This document shows positions 23,490-34,797 of a DNA stretch of 64,000 nt, piece after piece. The DNA is from Pinus tabuliformis (Eukaryota; Streptophyta; Pinopsida; Pinales; Pinaceae), in NCBI GenBank assembly GCA_031772625.1, contig CM062819.1, positions 828,537,503 through 828,601,502 on the forward strand. Reading direction: 5' to 3'. Made by a program: the position numbers and the translations under genes. The notes below the pieces were generated by a model. It saw only the letters and a program-made list of their open reading frames with translations, ran no database searches and was not told where the DNA came from. How positions within the stretch are numbered: position 1 is the first letter of the stretch; each line of letters starts with the position of its first letter.

Positions 23490-24527
23490 AATTTGGGTTT
23501 CTGGATGATTCTTCTGAACGTACTTGGATGGAGTCTTTTCTTCTATTCTTATCTATTCTTCTGGTGCCTCATGGGTTTCTTCTTCATCATGAATCTGATT
23601 TGATGTTGAAGGATAGTCTTCATCATCTTCGAAATCTTCAGATTTTACTTGCCTAGGAGTGTTCCCTTCTTCATCAACCACTACATCAATACTTTCAACA
23701 ATTTTTCCAAGTCTTTTATTGTAACACTTATATGCTTTGCTGTGAGGAGAGTAACCAAGGAGAATGCCTTCATCTGCTCTAGGTTCAAACTTGCCAAGGT
23801 TTTCATCAGTCTTTTTGATGTAGCATTTGCTTCCAAAAATTTTGAAGTATTTAACTGTGGGAGTCTTACCATACCAAAGTTCATGAGGAGTCTGAGTGTT
23901 GTTTACCCGGACGTTTGTCTTGTTGAGAATAGTAACTGCAGCAAATGCGGCTTCACCCCAAAAGGTTGTGGGAGTTCCAAACTCATCAAGCATAGCACGA
24001 GCCATTTTTTGAACCGTTCTGTTCATCCTTTCCACTACTCCATTTTGTTGAGGGGTCCTTGCAGTAGAGAATTCCCTTCTTATTCCATGTTCTTCACAAA
24101 AATCGAAAAATTCATCCGAGGTAAATTCCCCTCCTCGATCAGACCTGAGGCATTTGATTCTCCGATCTGACTCGTTTTCAACCAAGGCTTTGAATGCTTT
24201 GAACTTATCGAAAGCTTCGTCTTTATGCTTCATAAGTCCTATCCAACACATCCTGGAAAAGTCATCAATGAACAATATAAAATATTCTTCTCCTCGAGGT
24301 GACCTTTTCCTAGATGGACCACATACATCAGTATGGACAAGTTCAAGTGGCCTGCTAGTTGATCCTTCCTTCTCAGGAAAATTAGTTCTGGTTTGCTTAC
24401 CAAACTGACATGATTTGCATATTGTATTGTCTGGAATTCTGATGTCAGGGAGATCACGAACCGCCTAATATTTGCATGCTTTCCTTATCCGAGAGAAGCT
24501 TAGATGCCCTAATCTTCTATGCCATAG
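23490..24527 (-). pseudogene. C2 integrase (decayed)
   Basis: In minus order the end of the pre-integrase zinc segment (ICKSC, near 24420) is followed by the catalytic core: Asp in HTDVCGP, Asp in LRSDRGGEF (near 24140), and Glu in NGVVERMNR (near 24020). The C-terminal copia-type segment includes GSKCYIKKTDE and [14 protein letters not shown]. In-frame stops lie near 24463 and 23553. The downstream acidic spacer leads into RT. It is otherwise collinear with C3. Confidence 0.88.
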
Positions 24528-26666
24528 CTAGTGTTCATCATTCTTGCTTAGATAGCATTGTTGTTGTCCTCCCTTGAGTATGTATAAATTATTTGGAGTT
24601 CTTATGCCTTTGATCACTGTTTCTCCTGTATCAAGCTCACGAACAATGCATCCATTTGATCGAAATATTACTTCATTTCCTTGATCACACATTTGACTGA
24701 CACTCAATAGATTATGCTTTAAGCCATCAACATACATAACATTTCCAGCCTTGACCTTTTCTTTCAAAAACACAGAACCTTTACCTTTTATGAGTGCAGG
24801 GGTGTCATTTCCAAATGAGACCTTCTTTTCCTTTTCTAAGGCACTATATGACTGAAGTTTTTCTTTATCACCTATCATATGTTTCGAGCATCCACTGTCG
24901 ATGTACCACTGATTTTCCTGTCCTTCCGCATATAAGGCTATCCCACATCTTTCTGGTTGCGATTCTTTCTTTCTCCATGTTTTAGAATTCAATGAAACTT
25001 GCTCCTTCTGAGTTGTTTGCCGAAACCTACTCCTACATTCAGAATCTTCATGACCGAAGTTGTTACAAATAGAACATTCTACTTCATTCTCAAGAGCAGA
25101 AAAGTTATTGTAGGTCCTTTTCATGATCCCAGTCATACTCCTTTGTTTTTGAGCTTCTCTAGTCATGATGGTCTTGTAGGCAACACATTGAGCAGCTTTG
25201 TGACCAAAGTTATGACAAGAGAAACATTGGCCATTGAAGAAATTTTTGTGATTATCAAACCTACCAACCAAATGATTGTAGTTTCCATTGACATCCATTC
25301 TTGAGGCAAATTGAGAATGATTTACTTGTGGTTGGTTGAAGCTTCTATTCATCCTTGAAGTAGATTGCCCCCGATTTACTTGGTAATCTTTGTTCATTCT
25401 TGAATCAAATTGTCCCTAATTTACTTGGTGATCTGCATTATGCTTTCGCTGTCGATTGTCAACCTGTTCACTTTTTCTTGCTGCATCAAGATAACTTTTG
25501 GAGATGGATGGATTCTGTGCTTGCTTCTGTGCTTGGGACGCTTCTTCAGTATATCCAATACCTGTCTTGATTCAAGGAGAACGCTTCACTTTGATAATCT
25601 CATTTAAAGTTTTAGATCCCTTAGCAAATCTAAGATTAAGAGCTTTTGATTTCTCAATATCTTTTCTAAGTCCCACAATTTCACATTCTAACTTTTCATT
25701 GTGTTTTTCTCTTTCAGCAAGTTGGAATGTCAGAGTATCTATAATCATATTCTTTTCCTCTAAACAAATTTTGAGTTTAGAAATTTCTTCATAAAGACCT
25801 TCTTCATCTATAGCATCCAAGAAATCATCATCTTCAAAAGCCATCAAAAGTCTATAATCATTACGTTGTTCATCTTCATCACTATTTGAATATCCATCAC
25901 TGTCTTCATGTGTATAATAGCTCTTCTTACTTACATTTTGTTTTCTATTCCATCTAACTGGTTCCTTACCTTTGTCAAGTTTATCTTTATGAGGACACTT
26001 GGCAGCATAATGACCAACTCTTCCACAAGCAAAGCATTTGAAAGGCAGCTTACCTCTGAATCTTCCAGTTCCCTGTTGAAGGTTCTTGACAAAATTTGAT
26101 TCTTCCTCTTCTTCTGACATATGTCCTGACTCATTGTAATCTCCTTTTCCTGAGGCTTTGAATGCAGCTTCTCTCCTGTCTGATGGTCCCCCTTTTCTCA
26201 TTTCGTAAGCAGTTAGAATTCTGTGCAGCTGTGACATGGTAATGCTCTGTAGATTTTGTTTTTCTTCTATGGCAGAAACTTTTGAATCAAACTTAGGAGA
26301 CAAAGATCTTAGAACCTTTTCAACCAAAACAACTTCTTTTATTTCTTCACCCAAGTTTTTCATACAATTAACAATCTCATCTATACGTAGGAAATAGTTA
26401 GCCATGCTTTCATCATTGTGCATTCTGAGATTTTCATATTGAATTCTGAGAGTTTGTAGTTTTGCTCGTTTTACCTGTTCATCTCCTTCATAGCTCAGAA
26501 CGATCTTGTCCCATATTTCTTTTGCGGTTTTGAGCTGCATAACCTTGACGAATTCTTATTGAGATAGGCTCCCTAATAGAGTATTGACAGCCTTTGCATT
26601 TGTTTCACACTGCTTCTTACCAGCCGTATCTGTAGGAGTTTCTGATGGAAATGTGTATCCTGTTTC
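24528..26666 (-). pseudogene. C2 gag (most) and protease (decayed)
   Basis: In minus order from S1: gag core (AKEIWDKIVLSYEGDEQVK, 26510 onward, after an in-frame stop near 26557), then the first CCHC knuckle CFACGRVGHYAAKC near 26030, a long Glu/Lys-rich helical segment (25800-25600), and LNEIIKVKRSP at a stop near 25572. Next come the knuckles CFSCHNFGHKAAQC (near 25210) and CSICNNFGHEDSEC (near 25065). The protease follows with WYIDSGCSKHM (near 24900), the intact Asp-Ser-Gly. A stop at about 25418 also interrupts. Three knuckles and a long helical gag fit the Sirevirus type. Confidence 0.85.
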
Positions 26667-27430
26667 TGTAATATCCCTCCCCTTAATAATAAATAATAAA
26701 TAATAAAAATAAAAATAATAATATAATAATAAATAATACAAAATACAAAATAAATAATAATAATATAAATAATAAATCACTTAATAATAAATAATAAAAA
26801 TAATAAATCACAAATGTTAAATAATAAATGATATTTAAAATATACAAGAAAATAAATAAAAATAATAAATAGTAATAACTATACTAAAGCTCTAAATAAG
26901 AATAAATAGAAATAAAACAAAGAAAACAATAAAAAAAATCAGTAAAGCTATCAAAAAAAAGAAAATAAAACAAGAAAGCTAAAAATAAAAAGAAAAGTAA
27001 AGAAATAAAACAAGAAAGCTAAAAATCAAAGTCGCATGTAGACACATGGAGTGTGTGCATGTGGTTCCCATCCAATGTTTGCTCTATTTATTAGATGGTG
27101 AGGAGGATGGGAGGCATTCCATCTTTCTGAGATTCTATCTTTCATTCTCTTGGGAGAATGGTGTTCTAAGACATAGGAGTCACTGGCAGTAGTACGTTGA
27201 TTGAGGGCTCGGGGGTGGCCAGTTGTAGCAAATCCTTGCACAATTGAGCCTACGGTTGGGTGGAGAGTCGTCCCCAAAACCTTGTTGCGGTAAGCCTACT
27301 TCTACCACAGGTAAGCACTATTCTTAGTTGAATTTAATTACATGTTTATCTGGCTAGGTAAGTGCCACTCTGATTTAAATTTAATGTTAATTAGAAAAGT
27401 TAATTAGATAATTATTTTTGGACTGTTACA
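26667..27430 (+). repeat. S1: solo LTR inserted in C2 gag
   Basis: It starts TGTAATATCCCTCCCC and ends GACTGTTACA, with a perfect TSD GTTTC at 26662-26666 and 27431-27435. The 764 bp have no internal region, PBS or second LTR, so the element was reduced to one LTR by recombination. The first ~300 bp are almost pure A/T with AATAAT repeats. The first ~515 bp match the LTRs of P (46726-47148 and 47877-48311); the last ~250 bp are not found there. The orientation is inferred from P, where a PPT precedes TGTAATATCCC. Confidence 0.9.
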
Positions 27431-27435
27431 GTTTC

Positions 27436-27561
27436 CACAATATCCCAAACTTTTGTACCAAGAGATTGAAGATAGGCAGTGATTCTTACCTTCCAATAGA
27501 CGAAGTTGCTCCCATCAAAAATTGGTGGCTTGATTGATGCTTCTTTTTCGTAGTTGCTCAT
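27436..27561 (-). pseudogene. C2 gag N-terminus
   Basis: The start codon is at 27561-27559 on the minus strand (MSNYEKEAS), 46 bases after the PBS, in the same place as in C3. The frame reads the first ~42 residues (FDG, YWKVR, AYLQSLGT) and is cut by S1 at the TSD; it resumes at 26666. Confidence 0.88.
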
Positions 27562-27607
27562 GATGATAGATCTTTCTTCAAGTGATCAAGCTTCTTCTGA
27601 AGGACCT

Positions 27608-27619
27608 GCTCTGATACCA
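27608..27619 (-). promoter_or_regulatory. C2 primer binding site
   Basis: The minus strand reads TGGTATCAGAGC two bases after the 5' LTR, complementary to the 3' end of initiator tRNA-Met. Confidence 0.93.
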
Positions 27620-27621
27620 AT

Positions 27622-29184
27622 TGTTGGAAATAATACTAAGAGGGGGGGTGAATCAGTATTATCAAATCAATTAATTTCCTTTTCACAATCAGATTTGTAT
27701 ACGCTACTTCGGCTATGTGAAACTATGTATATACGCTACTATGTCTAAAGAAACCAGCGTATATCAGAAAACTTAAGATTCATTAATTGTTTGATCTTTA
27801 ATCAGTGCATCAGTACTTCATTAATCATAAGAACAGTAAGCAGGAGCAGTAAAACAGAACAGATCATCACACACATGGACACAAAGATATAAGGTGGAAA
27901 CCCAATGTGGGTGAAAACCACCTGCTGCAATTTGTCTCTATCTTCTTTTAAATTAGAAACTTCCTTTTACAATGATTCTGTACTGGTGTAGTCTTATACT
28001 AGTACGCAGGATGCTACCTGCAGAAGGCTACAACCTTCTCTTGTTCTCCAGCTTCTCTTGGAAGGGAGCTACAACCCCCTTAGCTCTTGTACTAGCTGAG
28101 GTACTAGTACGTAGGTGCTAACCTACAGAAGGCTACAACCTTCTCTTTTCTTCCAGGGACCACGTTTCATAAATTTTCAGACTGGATCCATGAATATCAA
28201 TCAAACATCAAGTATATCTGCATTAACCAAACTCCTTTGTACAAACAAATGCTAAATCAACCAATAACTTCTCAGAATGTTGTAACCAAAAAACAGTACC
28301 AGTAACCAAACACCAATTCTAAACCCAGAACACTGCAACAATAAACAGAAGCAGCTAAAACATATTTCATGAGATGTATGCTACTTCAATATGTGGAACC
28401 TACGTGCATATGCTTCTGTATTAAGGCCAACCAGCGTATACGCTGTTTTAATATAGTGAACCAGTGTGTATACACGCCTCTGTTGCGCTGAACCTACGTA
28501 CAGATCTATAAAAGATAATTTACCCTTTTCACTTATTCAGACATCAGTTATACCCAGATTATCATATTTATAGATCACGTTATGCACCAAATATAACAGA
28601 TCAAAAATTACACAAAGATACTTCTCTTCAAGCCGCCTTAAGATCTTGACCCATCAATAGGACTTATCCTTCTCCTTGCGCTCAAGTTCCTAATTGATTC
28701 AGATCTAGTTATGCACCATAACCCAATGACAATATTCTAGATCTTGCTCTTCATAAGATATTCAATGCTTCAGTTCCTTCCCTTGCCAAATGATCTCCTT
28801 CCCTTTTTATAGTCTTAGGCCTTACTCAAACCATGATCCAAAACCATAGAGATCCAATACTAGGGACTCAATACCTGGGTTCAACACTTTGGATGCAATA
28901 CCAAGGACCAAAACCATAGGTTCAAATATGTCGGACTAAATACCATGGACCAACCATAAGTTTTCCCACATGTACGTGCTTTTCTTTGCATGAAAGTGCG
29001 TGCATACGTATATGCGCCTTTTGATCGGTACACCCGCGTGTATACGCGATTTTGTTAAGAGGAACCTGCGTATACCTCATTTTCTTTCATTCTGAGAGCC
29101 TAAACTGTGATCTGCCCTTTGAGTGAGTTTCCATCAAGGACAACACCTGTGCCATAGTGCCAAACCTGTGTCATAATGCCAACA
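27622..29184 (-). repeat. C2 5' LTR
   Basis: It matches 19545-21107. TATAAAAA lies on the minus strand at 28804-28811. The GTATAC-centred motifs are in the same places, several changed by C/T or G/A transitions. Confidence 0.93.
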
Positions 29185-29189
29185 AAAAT

Positions 29190-29459
29190 ATCATTGTGCG
29201 TCAACAAGTGATGGAAAACGCATCATCACTACCACACATGATTTGCAAAAATAAAGCCAAACACTAATGTTGCTTTAACGGTGATGGAAACACAACATCA
29301 CTTTCACATTTAAAAATGCATCACAAAATAAGACTAGACATCATTGCTGCTGCAACAAGTGACGGAAAACACATCATCACTTTTATAGTTTAAAATGCAA
29401 CAAATGATTTACAAAAGCACGACCATGATAAGCTACCATATCTAGAAACCATTTTTCAC
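29190..29459 (-). repeat. X internal 1: 3' region with three hairpin repeats
   Basis: Three successive degenerate repeats of about 77 bp follow the coding frame. Each carries an inverted repeat of the form AAGTGATG...CATCACTT with a loop of about 10 bases. Here some arms have decayed. The same block is at 33115-33355 and 37326-37560. Confidence 0.7.
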
Positions 29460-30815
29460 TTATCCACGTGAATGGGTCATCCCCTGTGGTGGTTTTGCTT
29501 GTCGAATAATTGTTTCCCCTGGTTCATGCATGGATGCTTTGTCCTTGAGGCGTTGCTCTGGATGGAGCCTCCAACATGTGGCTCTTTGATGGCCACCTCT
29601 GTCGCAATGACTACAATAGGTCTTCTTCCTCCAGATCTGCTTTACCTTCTTCTTTCCCTGATTTTGAGAGGGTCTTTCACGCCTCATCCTTTTTTGTGTT
29701 GCTATTCTTTTCCAACACTTAGCAAATATATGGTTATGTAAACCATAAAAGGTACATGTTTTTCTATTCCTTGATTTATTTCCATCATTAACAACATGAT
29801 TATAATCAAAATGAACATTCAAATATTGACACTGGTTAAACCTTTCCTTTTTGTCTCTGGTGTCATTATGGTAATGAGAGCTTGCCTCAGCTCTTTCCCT
29901 ACAATGGCCACTGCCATTGGATGATGGTGATGTGTTCCCATCATTCTCTTTCCTCGACAATTTCAATGATGCCTCGGAAGCATCTGACACCTTCAAGCAT
30001 TCTCCTTCGGTGTATCCCAAGCCTGCAAATCGAGGTCTCTGCACAACCTCTAATGGTTGAGTTATACCTTGGCTATTAACACGAAGTTCTTCTTCTTCCT
30101 TGTACCTCATCCTAGTAAGGGGCCTAATGTTTGTCCCTGTAATTGGTTTCTCCACATTTCCAACAGAAATCATACTATGTGAAGACGAAACTGAAGGAAA
30201 ATCGACATCTTTTACTTCCATTGTCAATTTGGAAAGAACTGATGAGAACATCTCATCATCTATTGTTGGTGGTTTGTTGGCTGTCTTGGCGCATTCCCCA
30301 ACGTCCTTTCCGACATACCCAAGTCCTGCCTGACGGGGTAATTCTTCTACTTCAATGGGATTGACAATGCCTTGGCCATTAATGCCCAAGCCTTTTCCTT
30401 CATACCCCATTTTATTCAACAGTTTGGAGCCAATTCCTGTGGTATGATTTTCAAAAACAGTAAAATCATCATCAGGAAACATACATGAATTCAGAGAAAT
30501 TATTTTTACTTCACATGGGTCATGTTGTAGCTTTTCCAAGGCATAGTCCTTAGCTTGCAGCTGTTGTAGCAAACTCTGTTTCTCCTCTTTCTCTTCATGT
30601 AGAAGCATCTTCAATTTAGCGTTATCTGCTTGAAGACTTTGGCTGTTGTGCTTCAGTTCTTCTAGGGCCTCTTCCATGGCTCGCAACTGAAGCTGCAAAC
30701 ATTGTTTTTCCTCTGTCTCTTCTTGTAGAGCTACATACATTATTTCCACCTTTTTGGATACTCTGAGCATGGTCTCGTACATCGCTTTGCCATCCTCCAT
30801 CATTGCACGTTCCAT
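29460..30815 (-). CDS. X protein: coiled coil, G-patch pair and two CCHC zinc knuckles (intact frame)
   Basis: The 451-residue frame is uninterrupted and starts about 40 bases after the X PBS. Residues ~18-98 form a coiled coil built from two related heptad-rich blocks (LQLQLRAMEEALEEL; LLQQLQAKDYALEKL). Residues ~125-170 are a G-patch: TGIGSKLLNKMGYEGKGLG, GQGI, then GLGY. Residues ~228-268 are a degenerate second G-patch, keeping SQGITQPLEV and GLGY. Knuckle 1 is CTFYGLHNHIFAKC (354-367); its second Cys is Tyr here but Cys in the other two copies. Knuckle 2, CSHCDRGGHQRATC (401-414), is perfect Cx2Cx4Hx4C. The knuckles and G-patches point to nucleic-acid binding and fit a gag-like packaging protein. 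No protease or polymerase is present. G-patches are known in retroelement polyproteins, but I do not recognise this architecture. Confidence 0.75.
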   Translation of the reverse strand: MERAMMEDGKAMYETMLRVSKKVEIMYVALQEETEEKQCLQLQLRAMEEALEELKHNSQSLQADNAKLKMLLHEEKEEKQSLLQQLQAKDYALEKLQHDPCEVKIISLNSCMFPDDDFTVFENHTTGIGSKLLNKMGYEGKGLGINGQGIVNPIEVEELPRQAGLGYVGKDVGECAKTANKPPTIDDEMFSSVLSKLTMEVKDVDFPSVSSSHSMISVGNVEKPITGTNIRPLTRMRYKEEEELRVNSQGITQPLEVVQRPRFAGLGYTEGECLKVSDASEASLKLSRKENDGNTSPSSNGSGHCRERAEASSHYHNDTRDKKERFNQCQYLNVHFDYNHVVNDGNKSRNRKTCTFYGLHNHIFAKCWKRIATQKRMRRERPSQNQGKKKVKQIWRKKTYCSHCDRGGHQRATCWRLHPEQRLKDKASMHEPGETIIRQAKPPQGMTHSRG

Positions 30816-30852
30816 TGTTCATGCTCGCAATTCACATCTACGCGAAGACCAC

Positions 30853-30864
30853 CCTAATACCAAA
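30853..30864 (-). promoter_or_regulatory. X primer binding site (internal 1)
   Basis: The minus strand reads TTTGGTATTAGG here; the other two units read TTTGGTATCAGAGCGG (at 34783-34796) and TTTGGTATCACAGCGG (at 38313-38326). The match is to initiator tRNA-Met, a few bases after the LTR. Confidence 0.8.
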
Positions 30865-30866
30865 CT

Positions 30867-32795
30867 TGATCCGAGTTGACTCAACTTCCGAACTTAACCA
30901 AGATCTTTTGCTTTCTTGATGTAGTTAGAATTTCATTAAATAGCATAAAGGAACATATATGCATGTTGTAAAGAAGAGGGAACATGACAAGAATCAGCAA
31001 CATAAAACACAAGACTTTGATAACAGAGTTCATCTAGTGTGGACTACGTCTCTAGGCCCGATGTCAAGATGTTGTTGGCGACTTCATTCAGTGCTGGAAA
31101 TGGTGAAGATGTACATGGACTCTGTTTTCTGTCATGCAAGGATATGTGCCCTCTACATGAGTGGAAAAGTCTCACCACGAGATGTTCCTCTTCAGGAACT
31201 ATCATTCACAACAGACCTCCTATCAGCACGACATAATCTGACACATGGTGAGAATGATTATCCCACCATCATGGCATCAAAGGGATCTCAACCAAAACAC
31301 CCATGGTGACAATGAGTATCTTGCCATCATGGAAACAAAGGGATCTCAATCAAAACATACATACAATCCATGATGAATACATCTCACATGAAATAGATAC
31401 AAATATTTCGCATCAGACATCAAGCAAGAATCGAAACAACATCGTACATCTCACAGCAAATGATCAAATAAGTACATGACAACAAGACTCCATATACCTC
31501 AACTCTAATGCTAGTTGATTAATAGAATGCTCAGTTGCTGGATCTGAATGCACCATCGAAATCGTGGAGTTGGATGGCATAGAATCAACTGTCCACACTT
31601 TGATATCTGACACCATCACTCCAATCTGGAAAATGGCCAAAAAATAGAAGGCTCAACTACAAAAACTGACTGTAGCACTAAATTTGTGTCGTCGAGGGGT
31701 GTAAAATTGACTATCCATTCATCGAATTCCGTCACCGAAAAAATCTAGGTCTGTAGGAACCTTTTAGATTCCCTCGCGATTCTCCAAAGATTCCATCCTC
31801 TGGGTTGACTGGAGATTTGCAACTCAAATCAGAAAACTAATCTCACCATTGAGATCCTTGTGAAATTCTGAGAAGAATGAGTATAAAGTTGGCTACATTC
31901 TGGATCTGGTGAATTTCAGCGTCCAAGGAATCTAGAAGATTCTGTTAAGATTCTCTTCAAATGGGAATCTACAAATCCGCTTCTCAAAAGGTGAATCCAA
32001 CCTTGCCATTGCGTTCCTTGTGAAAATCTAAGAAAATTGACTATAAACTTGATTACATTCTGATAAAATGAATTTTTACCTCCCCAAAAGATTCCTATCT
32101 CGAAATCTATGCCACATGGTTACAGCTCCTGGTTCCCCCTTGGGCTACTGTGCAGTGCTCCACATTCCGTCGATTCTCCGTTCATTCTCCATTCTCCCCG
32201 TGCAAATGAAAGTCAGGTCTTTTTAAATGTTTTTTTGGGCGAAGGTATTCATGAAATGGTCGTTGGCGCGCTAGTTACAAATAAATAGTGGTTGAGGAGG
32301 GGTTGTCGAATCAAATCCACCCCTCCCATTTTAACACATAGAACATTGAAGACTCTATTCTGATATGGTGCAGTTACATTGTAACTATTGTTATTTAAAA
32401 ATGACATGGTTTAAATATGGCGGAGTTTTGTTTGTTGTTTTGTTTTAATCATTGGTGTTAAATGGGGTTGCCGCGTGGTGGCAGGACGGCCCACGTGGCC
32501 GGTGTGGGTTTGATACCCACCAACCTCCGTATATATATTAAAATTGGTATGGTGCGGTGTAGGCCACGTCCACCGAGGTGGCCCGCCCACTGTCCGTTAA
32601 AATATATGTGTTAACGCTATGCAAGTTGGGGCCAACGGGGGTTCGCACTCAGATTTGAGTGTCGTTCACACCGTTGGAATCATGGTAACGAGCACTTAAG
32701 TCTGGTGCTAGTTTGGGAGCATTCTGACCACCTTGAATTTTGACCCTTTCTGAGTCCTCTGGAACTTTTACATCTGTCTGGAGCCACCTGGATTA
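30867..32795 (-). repeat. X LTR-b
   Basis: The LTR is 1929 bp, shorter than the others because about 345 bp are missing at a junction near 32640-32645. The missing part includes the T-run after the tRNA-like unit. The right end has decayed to GGATTA. Confidence 0.88.
32464..32527 (+). other. tRNA-like fold in LTR-b
   Basis: Acceptor strands GGGGTTG and CAACCTC pair over seven positions (one G-T), and the T-arm is GTGGG-TTTGATA-CCCAC. Compared with LTR-c, two pairs have changed on both sides. Both fall at CpG sites, so methylation decay could explain them. Confidence 0.5.
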
Positions 32796-33114
32796 ATCCT
32801 CCCCACTGAGGAGATTTTGGTCCTCCAAAAGCATGAAAATAATCTGCAACTTCTTTGTACCTTGTCTGCACTTACAAGTGTTTGATAAGTCACCCTTCCT
32901 TCTCCTTCAACTTTGTCCTTCGGAGCCATAAGCGATGAGCCAACACCTGCACCCTCTGCAAACATGTAGTACAATTCTGCAAATTACATGCTTAATTTAC
33001 ATGACCAAATAATGACCTAGGTATCCCATACTTGCCAAGAGTTTATAACACATACTCGGCGATCAAGTTTACATCAAAATGGAAACAATACCCTAGCTAT
33101 CAATAACAAGGCCA

Positions 33115-33355
33115 AAATATCATTGTTGCATCAACAAGTGATGGAAAACACATCATCACTGCCACACATGATTTACAGAAATAAGGCCAAACACTATTGT
33201 TGCCTTAGCAAGTGAAGGAAACACAACATCACTTTCACATTTAAAAATGCATCACAAAATAAGACTAGACATCATTGTTGCTGCAACAAGTGATGGACAA
33301 CACATCATCACTTTTACAGTTTAAAATGCAACAAATGATTTACAAAAGCACAACC
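33115..33355 (-). repeat. X internal 2: three hairpin repeats
   Basis: Arms AAGTGATG / CATCACT at 33136-33143 and 33154-33160, AAGTGAAG / CATCACTT at 33210-33217 and 33227-33234, AAGTGATG / CATCACTT at 33288-33295 and 33306-33313. The repeats lie between the coding frame and the polypurine tract, in the 3' untranslated region. Confidence 0.72.
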
Positions 33356-33399
33356 ATGAAAAGCTACCATATCTAGAAACCATTTTTCACTTATCAACT

Positions 33400-34746
33400 T
33401 AAATGGGTCATCCCCCTGTGGTGGTTTTGCTTGTCGAATAATTGTTTCCCCTCATTCATGCACAGATGCTTTTTCCTTGAGGCGATGCTTTGGATGGAGC
33501 CTCCAACATGTAGCTCTTTGATGGCCACGTCTGTTGCAATGACTACAATAGGTCTTCTTCCTCCAAAACTGCTTTACCTTCTTCTTTTCTTGTTGTTTAG
33601 AGGGTCTTTCACACCTCATCCTTTTTTGTGTTGTTATTCTTTTCCAACACTTAGCAAATATATGGTTATGTAAACCACAAAAGGTACATGTTTTTTGATG
33701 CCTTGATTTATGTCCATCATTAACAAAATGATTGTAATTAAAATGAACATTTGAATATCGAGACTGGTTATACCTTTCCTTGTTGTCTCTGGTGTCATTA
33801 TGGCGATGAGAGATTGCCTTAGCTCTTTCCCTGCAATGGACACTGCCATGGGATGGTGGTGATGTGTTCCCATCATTCTCTTTCCTCGATGATGTCAATG
33901 ATGTCTCGGAAGCATCTGACACCTTCGAGCATTCTCCTTCGGTGTATCCCAAGCCTATAAATCGAGGTCTTTGCACACCCTCCAATGGTTGAGTTATGCC
34001 TTGGATATTAACACCAAGTTCTTCTTCTTCCTTATACTTCATCCTGGTAAGGAGCCTCATGTTTGTCCCTGTAATTGGTATCTCCACATTTCCAACATAA
34101 ATCATACTATGTGAATACGAAACTGAAGGGAAATCGACATCTTTTACCTCCACTGTCGATTTGGAAAGAACTAATTAGATCTTCTCATCATCTGTTGTTG
34201 GTGGTTCACTGGTTGTCTTGGCGTATTCCCCAACTTCCTTTCTGACATACCCAAGTCCTGCCTGATGGGATAATTCCTCTACTTTGATGGGACTGGCAAT
34301 GCCTTGGCCATTAATGCCCAAGACTTTTGCTTCATACCCCATTTTCTTCAATAGTTTGGATCCAATTCCTGTGCTATGATTTTCAAAACAGCAAAATCAT
34401 CACCAAGAAGCACACATGAAGTTGGAGAATTACATTTTACCTTACATGGGTCATGTTGCAACTTTTCCAAGGCCTCGTCCTTAGCTTGCAGTTGTTGTAG
34501 CAAACTCTGTTTCTCGTCTTTCTCTTCATTTAGAAGCATATTCAAACCAACATTCTTTGCTTGAAGACTCTGGCTATTGTGCTTTAGTTCTTCTAGGGCC
34601 TCTTCCGTGGCTCGCAACTGAAGCTGCAATCGTTGTTTTTCCTCTGTCTCTTCTTATAGAGCTACATTCATTATTTCCACCTTTTTGGATACTCTGATCA
34701 TGGTCTCGTACATCGCTTTGTCATCCTCCATCGTTGCATGTTCCAT
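33400..34746 (-). pseudogene. X protein, copy 2 (decayed)
   Basis: This is the second copy of the X frame. It starts at 34746 (MEHATMEDDKAMYETM) and has an in-frame stop near 34656, then the coiled coil (34629-34480). Frame breaks fall between 34348 and 34153. The degenerate second G-patch region and both zinc knuckles follow (34153-33452). Knuckle 1 keeps all four ligands (CTFCGLHNHIFAKC), unlike the intact copy. The first G-patch is visible in the DNA at about 34340-34220 but is out of frame. The exact 3' end is uncertain. Confidence 0.8.
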
Positions 34747-34797
34747 TGTTCACACTCACAAATCACATCCATGCGAAGGCCGCTCTGATACCAAACT

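Larger units (their letters stand above)
19545..29184 (-). mobile_element. C2: Copia (Sirevirus-like) element, decayed, inserted in X
   Basis: The two LTRs (19545-21107, 27622-29184) are each 1563 bp, with a perfect TSD AAAAT at 19540-19544 and 29185-29189. The minus-strand order is PBS, gag, protease, integrase, RT, RNase H and a 3' non-coding stretch with repeated polypurine tracts. It belongs to the same family as C3. By eye the LTRs differ at roughly 3-4 percent of positions, clearly more than in C3. The coding region has several in-frame stops, at least one frameshift, and solo LTR S1 inside gag. Without S1 it is about 8.87 kb, close to C3 (8.85 kb). Confidence 0.95.

Noticed and set aside
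26680..26880. AATAAT-rich tract, considered as an independent microsatellite or matrix-attachment site
   Set aside because: It recurs in all LTRs of the S1/P family and is explained as part of that LTR.
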